Part shown: in pieces, positions 12,601-24,701 of the stretch | Layout of the letters: every line of letters begins with the position of its first letter | Position numbering within the stretch: position 1 is the stretch's first letter | NCBI RefSeq assembly: GCF_040115645.1 | Contig: NC_089576.1 | Coordinates: 744,001-808,000, forward strand | Direction: 5' to 3' | DNA length: 64,000 nt | DNA from: Euwallacea fornicatus | Lineage: Eukaryota > Arthropoda > Insecta > Coleoptera > Curculionidae | Program-made: the position numbers and the translations under genes | Notes under the pieces: generated by a model | Database searches by the model: none | What the model saw: the letters and a program-made list of their open reading frames with translations, nothing else | Told to the model about the DNA's origin: nothing

Positions 12601-15600
12601 GCATGCCGGGCATGCTCGGTGACGTACTGTGACGAATCACCCAGAAAATAAAAATATTTATTTCTAAACACGTTCAGGTGACAGCAACGAACGTTAGCCA
12701 GCGCCATCTGCCCAAACTCCTGCGGCACATGCTGCTGCTGCTAATTTAATGGGTTAAAATAACAGTGATGGTTCGAGGAAAAATTACATAAACCACGCTT
12801 AAACAGATGACTCTTACACCCACCAAACTTGTGTCTTTTTTAACTAATTAATTCACACTTATTATTGAGAAACGTATTAACACTGCAGTTAGATAAATAC
12901 GCAAATACGCAATTTTACGTGGGAAAGGATCGCGATATCACGCTCCGCCCTGATCATCGAACAGGCTTTCATTTCTGCGTGAATTTCTTCGCATTTTTGT
13001 CGATTTGGACACGTAAATTGACTGCACAAACAACGATGAGAATTCTGATGATGTTCCGTGAAATTAATCAGAGACGGTAAAGTTGATTATTGCGACGCCA
13101 TTCGTTAAACCAAAAAGAAGCTAATATGCACCTAATTCCTTTGGGATAAACCTGTAATCATATCATATGTGTATAAGAAGCTTATGCACAATGCTACGCT
13201 AACTCCTTAATTGGTACCTGCGAATGCTGAATAAGATGTTTAATTTATGTAACAATGGTCAAGTACAATAAAGCAAATAATTATTAAATATCCATGAAAC
13301 ATCTATAGTGCAAAAATCTCATCATCAGTATTCAGGGCTATGGCACTCTTTCCGCTCCTCTAGTCCGAAATGCAGGATTGAATAATTAGCTAATTAATTA
13401 TTAGCCCGAATCATTCATATGGATTTGTCGATGACACCGATATGTTTGCGCAGCGGGATTGATAGCTTCCCTTAATGATTCGTTCACGGAGATCGTGCGG
13501 TTTCTCTACGACATCGAACATTACGAGGAAAAAGGAGATCTCGTTCGGGAACTGATCTTCGTTACTCAATAACTATGAATAAAATCCGCCGAATTACCTA
13601 ATGTGGTAAGGAGAAAACAATTTTAATAACTTCCCTTGGTTTTGTGATCGGTTCTCTTCAATCTAATTTGCATCTAATGTCAAATTTATCGATGCTTTTT
13701 ATCTAAATTACTCACGCACGAGGAGAAATGTTTCGGCTTTTGGTGGTCGTTAGGCGCAGTGCGATAGAAAATTTCAACCAAGCTGTTTCTTGCGCTCAAG
13801 GAAGCCGTAAGCGATGCTTTCAATGTCTCCAAAACCACGAGGATAACACGATTATTTTCAGAAATATCCACTGTCTGTATCATTAAAATTTATAATTATT
13901 TATGGGCACGTGACGAGTCCGGCCGCATCAAGAATATTATTAATCTTGTCTAATTATATAATCTTGGATATTACGCTGCTGAATCCAACAAGTTTTTTCA
14001 TTCCCTGCATTTTTGCTACTTTAAATCCCAGTTTCGCATGCCTTCGTATTGCTCCGGCATTGCGGATTGATCTTTAACTAAGAACATCATCAATTATCTT
14101 TGAATAATCGAACTACATGCTCAGTGGTTAGCGCAACTATTAATAAACCAAACCTATTAGCGCTTGTAAACAACAATCAAAAGCGGACATCTGCACCTCT
14201 AATCTTACTCAGAAATGACGCCAATAATGGCCTTATTACCAACTGCAGCCTTCGGAGTCGCAGCCGTTTGTGTTTGTGTACACCCATCGATGACCTTAAA
14301 AGGTCTCATCGTTCAGCATTAGCGTTCTTTATTTCCATATTGCTCCCGACAAAGGTCACCTGAATTCTGATTTGGTACGGACGGCGTAACAACTATGCGA
14401 TCGGAATTTTTACGCCACTTGTGTTATAATTATTTATGATGAAGATGTGCATAAGTGAAGAAGTTTCATTGGATGTTAATGCTAATTAAATGATTGTCGC
14501 TTCGCAACCGCGAGTGAAAGGATCTCGAAATTATATTTCGATATTATAACCGACTGCTTCAGTTAACTCTACCGTTTTAGCAGAGATTGCTTTGAAGGGC
14601 AAAAACTAGTGAATACCGCCTCCACTCACTACATCCTTTCTACGTGCAATGCAAATAGCTATAAATTCGAAGAGGACACAATTCGGAGAGATGACCCCGT
14701 CTGAAGTTGATTACACACGATGCGTAATTATTATTTCAGCAAGAACCGGGTCGAAACGGACGAAATGAAAGGAAAAACAAACATTCTTCCCTAATTTAAA
14801 TGTACAAACACGCGGACTTTTCGCATAATTGTACAAAGGCATCATTACAAAATACCGTCGAGCATTGCCTTACGCCATATTCCGGCTTTTGTGTCTGTCG
14901 GAACAGTCTTCGGATTATAGCACAATGGCTCATCTATTTTATAAAACATAACTGCTTGTGTACCTGATGGCATTACGTTATAGGTTTGTGCCGGGAAAAT
15001 GTTTCAGCGATTGCAACAATTTATCAAAAACAATTCGCCAACTGCCAAACGGGGGAGACGGTGAAATTATGAACATACTCTCGGTGACGCCAATCGACGT
15101 CAGGCTTCGAATTCCGTCGATGAGTTGAAGTATTAGCGCCCTCCAGAGAAAAATAATGAACTGATGAATGAATAGAAAAAGACGAAAGGTGTTTGAAGCA
15201 CTCTTAAATAAAAAATTTTGCCTTAATATCAGTGAAGGACTCGTGGCGTCCTTATTATATTATTCGCTTATTCGTATGAAAAATCTACTATTTTGCTAGT
15301 CATACTTACTAAAATGTAAATGATTGTAAAATCGTTCTAAAAAGTTATTTAAAAAAAACAAACGAAAAATGAAAATTAATGTCTCTCAAGGGCGACTCTA
15401 ATTGGCAAGCCATGGAATTAAACGTGGCAACGTCGCTTTTAAGCTACTCACGGTCCCGCTATTTTACCTTGGCATAACAGATTGTGACAAGCCTTTTGCA
15501 AAAAAAAAATAAAAATAAAAATAAAATAACTCAAGACTCTTTGTGAGCTCAACATCGAAAACAAACGACATTCCTATTAATAAACAAGTGTTTTTCACAG

Positions 15601-18600
15601 TTTATGTACTAATTAACCGAACTTTTAGTACATTTTTTACCAAATTCATTCGTGTTTTTCTCAAAAACGAACAGATAGATTTTGAATATGAGTTTGAATA
15701 CACCGTTGTATGTATTTTTAAAAGACCTTTAAGTTGAGGTATCACTTGACCCATGTTTTATTTTTTTTAATCGTTGCTTTTGTGCTACCGGTGACGTAGC
15801 AACATTAAAAAAAAAATAAACAAACATAAAAAAATAGTATTTTTTATTCTTTTTAGTGCTGCTTTTAAATTCTATTAAAGATGATTCCAGAAAGAAAAAA
15901 ACGATTTTTAAAATGTTGTTTTTTTCACAATAATTGAAAAACCAAAAATAATTTCATAGATCTTGTTGTTTGATCAGGCTATTCTCTCGAATGCGCAACT
16001 TTTCTCCTATTTGACCAAGTCTATCGATTTCCACTCGGACCGGACGTTCTTATCTTGGACACGCTATATCTTAAAATACCTGTTTTATTAGCAGTTTTTG
16101 AAGAATGTGAGTGGGCTTAAAAGCAGAGGTCCAAAATGAATTTCCTGCTATGGTAATTGTACCCTAATTAGCAGTTTCTGAACTAATGCCGGTTGCGAAA
16201 ATCTCAGAAGCAAAATCCTTGATATTTGTAACGAATTTAGTACTCTTACGCAAACGATACATAATTTCGAAATTTGGTTAATCGAGACGTTTCTAATTCC
16301 AGCCTTCATCATTTTCCTGCGACGGAAGGACGTCCGGATATTACGCCGATGTATCGGCTGGATGTCAGGTAAAGATTAAAATTTAAAAAACTGTTTTTGG
16401 TACTTGGGAATTAATGATATTTAGGTGTATCACATGTGTGACGGTCTCGGGAGGCAATTCAGCTATCGCTGTCCGAAAAACACGCTTTTCCAGCAACGGA
16501 TGCTGATTTGCGATCATTGGTATATGGTCAACTGCAGCAAAGCTGAGGAGGATTACAGGTTAGTATTACGTCACAAGAAATCTACTTCGAAACCTGTTTT
16601 TTTAAATAACAATAATAATCTTAACAGGAAAACTACGTTTAAGTATATTTTTTTGGTATTTACCTAATAGATACGTGAAAAGGTTTTTGAATGCTCCTGC
16701 GTTGCATATGTGTTTGAAAGGTCGTCCGTAACGAGTTGCTTTTAGGGGAATTTCGGAACATGTAATTACATATACAGTAATTACGGATGTTGAGTGTTTT
16801 TTAGTGTTATTTATTCTTTTAATGATGGATCGAAAAGTACAGATACCGTATCAGTGTTAGGTACCAAAAAGATTCATGTGTTGTAGAGACAATTCGACGT
16901 TTAAAAACTTCCATAAAAATCAATAGTAGTTTATTTCCAAATGCTCAGGCAAACCAGTTTCCGTTTCAAATTCGGCAATAAAAGTAACTGGACAATATTT
17001 CCAATTACGTAAAACTCATAAAATATCTCAAAAATGTCCGATCAATGTAAATCAAACAGAATACCGTTCTTCAACATAACGGAAAAAAAAACGAAAATAA
17101 TTCTTATAACAAAACACATGGCATTTGGAAAATCTAAGTAAAACACAGGAGAAAATAGCTTCCACGTATAATCCCGAGAACGTTGCCTCATTGCCATATT
17201 GACTCCTTGTTGAAACAACATGTTAATGTTATTGGGGCTCGATTTGACCAAGACACCATTAGGAACTTGGCAGCAATAAGAAAAAATATGGGGAGACGCC
17301 TGTTTCTCAAGCGTTTTCGTTCGATTTTTCCAAATACGTTTTATTCTTCCAGGTTGCTATTTTGAAAATCCATTAATAGATAAAACTTCACAGAGAATGA
17401 GAACAAATCAATCTACAAGATTAAAATTAAATAATAATTAATTTAAACTTTTTTCTTGTGTTTTAGTGCCAACTTACTCATAGGACAACGAGGCAGGCCC
17501 TTCGTCGAAGACTTGCAATTCCACAGAACTCCTCGGCCAGATTTAGTTGACCCACACGTAAGCCAAACTGAAACTAAAATCACTAGCAATGTGATCGGTA
17601 CGTAAATTCACTCCAAAACCTTTTGGTCCTTATACAAAAATTTATCTAGGAGCAGACACTGAGAACTCCCATACTGAATACTTCTTACCTAGTCACTGGT
17701 CCACAGAAATCTCCAGTCAATCAACAACACCTACTTCTAATAAGCAGGATAAAAGCAATAGTAATTTCGTTAAACAGTCTTATTACAAGACTAACTACAA
17801 CACTCGCGATAGAGTTTTTATTGACACTTCGAGATCTAATAATGGAAAAGTGTTAAATTTTAATTCAATTAACCGGCAAGGTAGATACATAAATATGACA
17901 AATAGAAACATCGGTTCACTGTCTTTTCTTCTTTTTTAGGTGCAAACACTTTGAATGATAACTCAAAATCAGCTCCCAGTGTGAACTTTCCTTCAGGATT
18001 TAAAGCCACAACTCCTGTGTATCCTAAAGAGGTAAACCTGGACTTGTCAAAGTTTGACAATTTCCAAGACCCTCTGAGCGGAGATTCCAATGTACAAACT
18101 GTGAACTTTCCCTCTAAATTTCAAGGTGAAATTCAACATCAATCATTATCGATTATAACCAAAACATTCTCTACAGCTACCACTCCAGTGTATCCCAAAC
18201 ACGTGGATACAGACCCATCTCAGCTATCAGAATTCGATTTGCCAGTAGATACGGATAGCGATAAAGGAACAGTAAATTTCGCCTCGAAGTTCAAAGGTTT
18301 GTCCTCAGTTTTCGCACCATTTAGGACTATATAAGGAGCACTTGATTGTATGATAATGTTTCTACAGCCACGACTCCGGTTTACCCTCTCCGAGTGGAGG
18401 TAGATGCGTCGAAATTGTCTGAATTTGATGTCTCAATTCCAGAGACAAAAGGAAATCCGGAAAGTTTTTCAATTAATTTCGGCTCGAATTTTAGAGGTTG
18501 GTCTGTAGACTAACATCTGCATGGTCGAATCATACAAATGCATGATCGTTCACGATTTATTACTACTAAAAAAATTTCACGTAACCAGAGGTGGTTTTGT

Positions 18601-19447
18601 CATTCCCAAAAAAATAAAATAAAATCACTTTGAAATCCTAAAAAAAAAACCTTTCAGCCACTACTCCAGTATATCCAAAAACAGTGGATGTGGACCAATC
18701 TAAATTCTCAGGCTCCGAAGAGCGACCTCCTGATCAAACTATTGAAGACGTGATCGTGAACTTTTCCTCAGATTTTAAAGGTTAATTTCAGGCACAACAT
18801 TTGCTAGCTTCTTATGTCAAAATCTTTTATTAGCAACCACTCCAGTCTACCCACAACACGTGGACGTTGACCTATCAAAGTTCCAGGAACCTGTAGAGCT
18901 TCCCCCAGAGAAATCATCATCTTCGCAAATTAATAACACTGTGAATTTCGGTTCTAGTTTCAAAGCCACCACTCCAGTGTATCCTCTAAGCGTTGATGCT
19001 ACTTCTCCAATTCCGTCCGAATTTGGTTTGGTTCCACCCAAATTCAGTGAAAACGATATTTCAGTCAATTTTGCATCTAAATTTCAAGCCACCACTCCAG
19101 TTTACCCGAAAAGCGTGGAGCCTACCAGTCCAGACCCCAACAGTGCTGGATTAGAACCTCCAGAGCAAAACTTTTTGAAATTGAACCTGGAACCTCCAAG
19201 CTTCGACACCACATTCCGCAGAAGAAGTGATGAAGAGGATCCTTCAGTGGTCGGAAACACTTTTAACAGCCAACAACTGAACGAGTTTATGGTGACCATT
19301 AAACCTGAGCAGTTGAAAGATTTAAAGCAGCTCTGGCACATCCCAGAGTACGATTTTCCCTTGGAAAGCGTGGTAAGGCCCGGATACGAGAGTGAATTCA
19401 GTTCCTTTCAAGCTAGAAGCCCTAAGTTAAAATCCAGTAATAGGTGA
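9614..19447 (+). CDS. Secreted chitin-binding (ChtBD2) protein with seven ATTPVYP repeats
   Basis: Ten coding exons with consistent phases: 9614-9724, 16303-16368, 16425-16558, 17467-17597, 17650-17880, 17940-18125, 18177-18296, 18368-18496, 18658-18780, 18834-19447 (614 aa). Exon 1 encodes a signal peptide (an in-frame ATG at 9632 could also start it). Exons 2-3 encode one peritrophin-type chitin-binding domain with all six cysteines (about C43, C58, C64, C75, C88, C96), as in cuticular proteins analogous to peritrophins. The rest is low-complexity and Ser/Asn/Pro-rich, with seven copies of a ~40-residue unit whose core is VNFxSxFxATTPVYPxxVD. Four introns fall at the same place in the unit (phase 1, just before ATTPVYP), while the last exon carries two units with no intron. 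A single ChtBD2 suggests a role in chitin-containing extracellular matrix. The function of the repeat is unknown to me, and I do not recognise an orthologue name. Confidence 0.85.
9725..16302 (+). other. Large first intron (6.6 kb) of the chitin-binding gene
   Basis: GTGGGT donor at 9725; acceptor TAATTCCAG ending at 16302. No nested gene is supported. It contains AT-rich stretches and a run of TAATTA-type homeodomain-like sites at about 13381-13406 (AATTAGCTAATTAATTATTA). Its size relative to the other introns (51-908 bp) makes it the likely place for regulatory sequence, but no enhancer can be demonstrated from sequence alone. Confidence 0.6.
17986..19150 (+). repeat. Exon-encoded ATTPVYP repeat array (7 units)
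   Basis: Seven protein repeats begin near 17986 (VNFPSGFKATTPVYP), 18107/18177, 18277/18368, 18475/18658, 18759/18834, 18942 and 19065. Units 2-5 are split by a phase-1 intron before the ATTPVYP block, giving symmetric exons of 120-129 bp that can be duplicated or lost without breaking frame. Units 6 and 7 are contiguous within the final exon. Confidence 0.9.
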
Positions 19448-20615
19448 AAGATAAATGATGACTAATTTCGTTTGTGAATGTGTAGGATTGATTGAATGAA
19501 GAAAGATCTACGAGCATTTTAGTGGTTTTATAAAATATTTTTTTTATTTATTAAGTCCTGATAGGTCTGGAGCTTTTGAAGATTAATTAAGAATGATAAT
19601 TTGATAGTAGTTAAGCATAATTTTGTAAATAATAATAGTGTAACTATTGTATATTGGTAGATATAGTATTAAAACAATTTCAGAAATTTTACAGAGTTTT
19701 AGTGCCCATTGCAGGCCGATGTTTTGATTTCTCCACACTTCAACAATTATGTTTTTTTTACAAAGAGACATTTTAGTTCCACTAATGATCTACGTCACAG
19801 GTGTTTATCGGAGATTTAAATCCCATAATTTAGTTCAGAAAATCTAAAGATTATTAATTCCTCCAAGCCACAGCAGTCGTATTGGTTTCTTACTACCAAA
19901 AACAATTAAAAAATATATTTATCAATTTATCCAAAATATAGTGTCGAAGATTCACGATCGTTATTGAAAACTATAAGCAATTTTGCACAATGTTTCAAAA
20001 ATTATGTAGTGATTCTTTTTTCTAGCTTTAAAAACAAGTAATTTTTGAGAAAACTTCTTCTACTCCTACAGACTGATAGACTCAGTACTAAAACCCTTGG
20101 GACAAATGAAGCTCCCAAGATGCAGCTACGTCACAGGAAAATACTGACAATTTCGTAAATTTTGTGTGGTGGTTAACGACAGTGTACAGTTGAAACTACA
20201 GACTAAACAGACATAAAAATTACCAAATATCAGGAATTCTGTTTGAAATTACTTCACGTTAAATTGATAAAAATATTTGTGGGGGCGCAATGTGGTGTTA
20301 AAGTCTGTGCATTTGACAACTTGAAATACTCTGGACAGTAAACGAACATTTTTATTAGCAGAGATCCCTGTAATATGACATAATTTCTCTTCAGTGAGGA
20401 CTATAAATACACAACTAGTTCACTTCGCAACTTCCGCTTTTTTATTGATCCACTCTTAAAGAATTGCCACCAATAATTTCTCCATATAGATCAAATAAAT
20501 TAAAATTCTCTGCACAAAATTTCACTTAAAGCTCGATAATCAAACAATTTAGCCAAAAAGCACATAACAAAGTCTTACATTTGTGTTACTTACGGATCGT
20601 ATACCTCAATAACGG
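19448..20615. other. Convergent 3' intergenic region
   Basis: This separates the stop codon of the chitin-binding gene (+) from that of PLK4 (-), so the two genes are tail-to-tail. It is AT-rich. A minus-strand AATAAA (TTTATT at 20441-20446) lies 170 bp beyond the PLK4 stop. No other gene was seen. Confidence 0.6.
20441..20446 (-). promoter_or_regulatory. Candidate PLK4 polyadenylation signal
   Basis: Minus-strand AATAAA about 170 bp after the PLK4 stop codon. Another lies at 20351-20356. Confidence 0.45.
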
Positions 20616-23600
20616 CTACCTCAAACACCGAAACTGCTTCTCTACTAACGGCGTAGTCACAGGGGTGCTCAAATACTTGACCACCTTTGGCATTAGCTGC
20701 ATCTTCGCCATAATGGTTTTGGGAATACTGTCTGTATCTTTGTAGGTGACAATGTGTCCGTCTGGATACTGGAAGCGCACATGATGTTTCCCGTCCACCC
20801 ATAGCTGAGAACCATCATTGTATCTAACGTTCAACTCGCCACTGGGTAACTGAATTGCGGTGCCCACCCCTGGGATTGTTACTTGTTTTTCTTTAGTTGA
20901 ACGGCTGCTGGTAGTGTTACTGTTTATTGAAACCGTAAAAGAGGGCTGAGTAAAGGAAAAAATTAATTATATAACAATATTAAATTTGCAGAAAAACTCA
21001 CTAAGAAATATTTGGAGATGTTTTCTTTTCCGGGGCCGTTAGACGACGAGCAAGGTCGTCTTCCCACAATAATAGGAAAATTATTGCCTGCTAATTTACT
21101 TAAAGTCTCTTCGAGCATTAAACAATGCTTGAAACACTCTTGAGAGTGCTTCCACATTAATTCCAGAGTGCCTGTGAGGTTGAGACAGTCGCCGGCACTG
21201 CGGAAATTGTATTTTTGATTCGCGGCATTTGAGATAATGATTCCTTCTGTTGTGCTTTGAGTTACTTTACCTCCTAAAAAGCATGTTCTATGAAGTATTA
21301 GTAAAATTAATGAAAAGGAAACACTTTACCTTCATAAAAACACCCTTCGAAATCTGTTAAATTCTCCATGAGCAGACATTTGGCTTTGTCGCTGTAATAA
21401 GTAACTTTCGGGGTTTTTGCCCGGACTAGCTCAACGAACTTAAACGCGTACATGTACTTTTTCCAATGCTTTTCCGGCAAATTCTCAATACTGTAAATCT
21501 TGTCCGCCCCTTGACCGGGCAGTGGCGGCGTCTCCTCGGAAGGTGGAACACCTCTACCTCCTTCCGGTTCATACATTACAATCCTGCAGAGTAAATTTTC
21601 TAAACTCAATGCCACTGCTGCCACATAAAACTACCTCAAACCGTCAGGAGATATGCGCATAATTTCACACACAACCTCCTTCTTCAGACTACCCTTTTTT
21701 TTTATAAATTCGACCGTCACTTCTCCGTCGATTTGAATACTTAAAATGGCATTTTTCGTCTGATGTCGCGTGGGAAGTAACCTCTGAGAACAAAACTGAA
21801 CCAATTTTTGCGATTTTTGGAAACCCGCCAGTTTTTCTGTGCTTTGATGGTTTGGCAGTTCTTCATGGGATATTCTTAGGTTCTCCAGACTAGATAATAT
21901 TCTATTGCCACTGTTATGATCCGACCATCGCAAGGGGGGAAGAGGTGATTTGGTTGGTATTTCTGTGAGGATTTGGTTATCATGGAGCCCTGAATTGAAA
22001 ATGAAAATGGATTTGAAATTCTACAGAAATTTCGTTCATGGAATAATTTCAAAAGAAACATTAGTGATTTTTGACGCTATTTAGTTATTTTTTACTATGA
22101 AACTACTTGATTTGCTATTTTTATATATTCAGCTTGACTTCATTTCAAGTATAATAAAACACGTAACTGAAAATATTGCTTATTCTTAACTTGCTCCAAT
22201 AAATTCTCTTTTATATTTGTCATCAGACCTGATTCTACAAACACCTTTATGATTATTTGTTTTTTTTTTCCAATTAAAAAGAACAAACACAAAAAATAAA
22301 TAAAGCCCTAGCTAATTTTTTACATTGAGATAAACATGTTTGAAAAATAAACTATCTAACACGTGTAATTTGATAATAATATGTATTGAGAAAATTGGAA
22401 ATCATTAGGTCCTCTAAATTTAGATCCTCAATAGCTCCTCTGTCCGCACGATAATTAAAAAACTATAAAATCTTTCGTCAACAAAACAATGAATCTTACT
22501 TCCTCCTGGATCATTAGGATGAAAACAGTGGTTACTGCACTGACTAACAGTAGCAGGAACGTCTTGATAACTACACCTACTGTCAGGCTCGCAATTCCAT
22601 CGCTCCTGATGCACACATTCCTGCTCTATGGATAATCCATGCATGTATGGTGTATTGTGAGCATAATCCATACTATGAGTAAGCCTTTTTGAGTGATAGG
22701 GAGTTTCCAAAGGATAGCAATCACTGTTTGCTTTTCTTGAGTGCAAATTGCTGAGAAGAATGCCATCAAAAGCACTATCCCTTCGGCTTGACATGGTATG
22801 AATGCCACTGTCCTGGGTTAAATTATTAGATATCTAATGGATAAAATACAAATTATTTTTAGTAAATAAAATTTTTAAGACACAATTACCTGACTCCTCT
22901 TAATGAAGGGATGATCCAGAATTTGCTCAAGACCAATTCTGTCCTTAGGATTCTTTTGCAGAAGGGAATTAATTAGATCCTTGGCCTCAGGGGATAAATG
23001 ATTTGGCAGACTGTAACTGGCCATTACGACTCTAGTCAATGTGCTCTTCACACCATTTGTATCAAATGGTGGAGAACCAACTAAGAGGGTATAAAGGAGG
23101 CAACCCAAGCCCCATACATCTACTTCGAGACCGTGAGAGCCTCGAGTGGCTACTTCAGGAGAAATGAAATTTGGTGTGCCACACATTGTACGATGTTTTT
23201 CATCAGGGCGAGTTAGTTGAGTTGCCAATCCAAAATCGGCGATTTTCTAGTTGAAATAATGAAATATCAGATTACAAAATGTTAGTGGTTGATAATGGAA
23301 GACTTACTACTTGCATGTCTTTGGTCAAAAGTAAGTTGGACAATGATATATCACGGTGTAAAATGTTGTGAAAGTGCAGGTATTTAATGCCCTCAACCAC
23401 CTGCTTCATTATGCTACTGACCTCACACTCACTTAATTTCTAAAATGCTTCAATAATGTAATATTTGAATTTACATAAAATATAACTAACTTTTCTTTTA
23501 ATGTACTGCTGCAACTCGCCATTATGGCACAACTCTAAGATTAAATACACATAATTAGCATCCTCAATGAATGTATATAGTTCTAATATTGAGGGGTGCT

Positions 23601-24162
23601 TTAGTCGGGAATGTATTGATACTTCCTGCTGAACTCTGCTCACCATTCCTTCAGCTTGCATTAGTTTTTTATCAATCTAAATAAACAGAAACATCAAATA
23701 ACAATGAGCAGATTGTTGGAATAAAATATTGAATTTTATAGTTACTGGAGTTTACCATCTTGATTGCAACACCTGCACCAGTTTTACGACATACTGCTTG
23801 GTATACAGAAGCAAATCCGCCTTTGCCCAGCAAGTGGAGCACCTCATAATCCTAAAATAAGGGAGTCCTAAGTAAAATCATACTCTATATCCTCAATATC
23901 AGAGCCAACATCAGAGCGTTGACATACTTTGATATTAACTGCTATTATATTAAAAGAAACACCCCAAAACACCTCAGGATAACAGCTGATAACAACTGGG
24001 TATTTACTAGGAAATTTACTATTCTTTGGTAAATAGGGAGATACCCTAACGTACTTCCTATTATGTTTTTGTACGTTTCTCACCATCAACTCAGTGAATT
24101 AAATAAATTGCAGTGCTTCTGTTTACCTCTATGCGATCGCTGAATGAGTATTTGCGGTTCAT
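20616..24162 (-). CDS. PLK4: Serine/threonine-protein kinase PLK4 (SAK), complete
   Basis: Ten exons with agreeing phases: 24162-24127, 23851-23756, 23676-23491, 23439-23308, 23246-22890, 22833-22500, 21989-21635, 21583-21330, 21273-21002, 20945-20616 (783 aa, close to Drosophila SAK). The kinase domain starts at DYEVLHLLGKGGFASVY and has the VAIK lysine (about K43), the HRD catalytic loop (D136), ADFG (D154) and a T-loop ending CGTPNFISPEV. Just after it comes DSGIHT (about 277-282), the Slimb/beta-TrCP phosphodegron type through which PLK4 limits its own level. The C-terminal half matches the cryptic polo-box region, and the last exon (LPSGELNVRYNDGSQLWV) matches polo-box 3. PLK4 triggers centriole duplication. 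No frameshift or missing catalytic residue was seen. The start is the first ATG of exon 1 (MNRKYSFSDRIE), directly preceding the conserved DYEV. Confidence 0.95.
22811..22828 (-). other. PLK4: PLK4 Slimb-type phosphodegron (DSGxxT)
   Basis: The minus strand encodes D-S-G-I-H-T early in exon 6, directly C-terminal to the kinase domain. In Drosophila SAK the equivalent motif is autophosphorylated and recruits SCF-Slimb for degradation; that function is known for the family, while its presence here is read from the sequence. Coordinates are accurate to a few bases. Confidence 0.8.
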
Positions 24163-24701
24163 TCTGTACGGCAGGAATAACTTCGAAATGTGTCTTAAGA
24201 AACTGTTTATCACTTTTCTATTTCGTACACTCAAAAACAGTCTCAAATTAACATTATTTTACATATTTAACTTAATTTTGAACTTTAACGAAGAGCTTAA
24301 AAACTTTTGAAAAAGTTTGTTGTCATCAACAAAAGCCAGGAAGACGTTATTATTGTCAAAGTTGTCAGATGTCAAAATTTGAATTTTACTTCATCGAGAG
24401 TACTGCTTAAAATGAGTTTGTATTCTTAGAGTGACTGCAATCTAGAACCATCATAGGACTACTCAAAGTGCTTGTTTGACATACAAAACCTTGAAACCTG
24501 ACAACGTTAAAGAAATGACATACGTAACGTTGACTTTTTTGAAAATTTAAAGAGAAACTCCAACGGTCATTTCAGGCATTTTTCTTTTAGTATTTTATGT
24601 GTTAATATTGTTGTTTCCCTTTTTTACAAGTAAAATTCTGGCAACAATTTCGCAAATCTTCTCCCAAATTCAAATTGTAATCATTTTTAGAAACATTAAA
24701 A
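24163..24701. promoter_or_regulatory. Divergent (probably bidirectional) promoter region of PLK4 and fizzy
   Basis: There are 539 bp between the two start codons, which face away from each other. It must hold both 5' UTRs and core promoters unless far-upstream exons exist. It is AT-rich with no clear TATA box. Several TTTGAA/TTTAAA-like words occur, but I cannot distinguish them from background composition. Confidence 0.6.

Noticed and set aside
13686..13883. 65-codon minus-strand frame with a GTGAGT donor-like end
   Set aside because: Poor acceptor, no recognisable domain and no neighbouring exon, within the intron of another gene.
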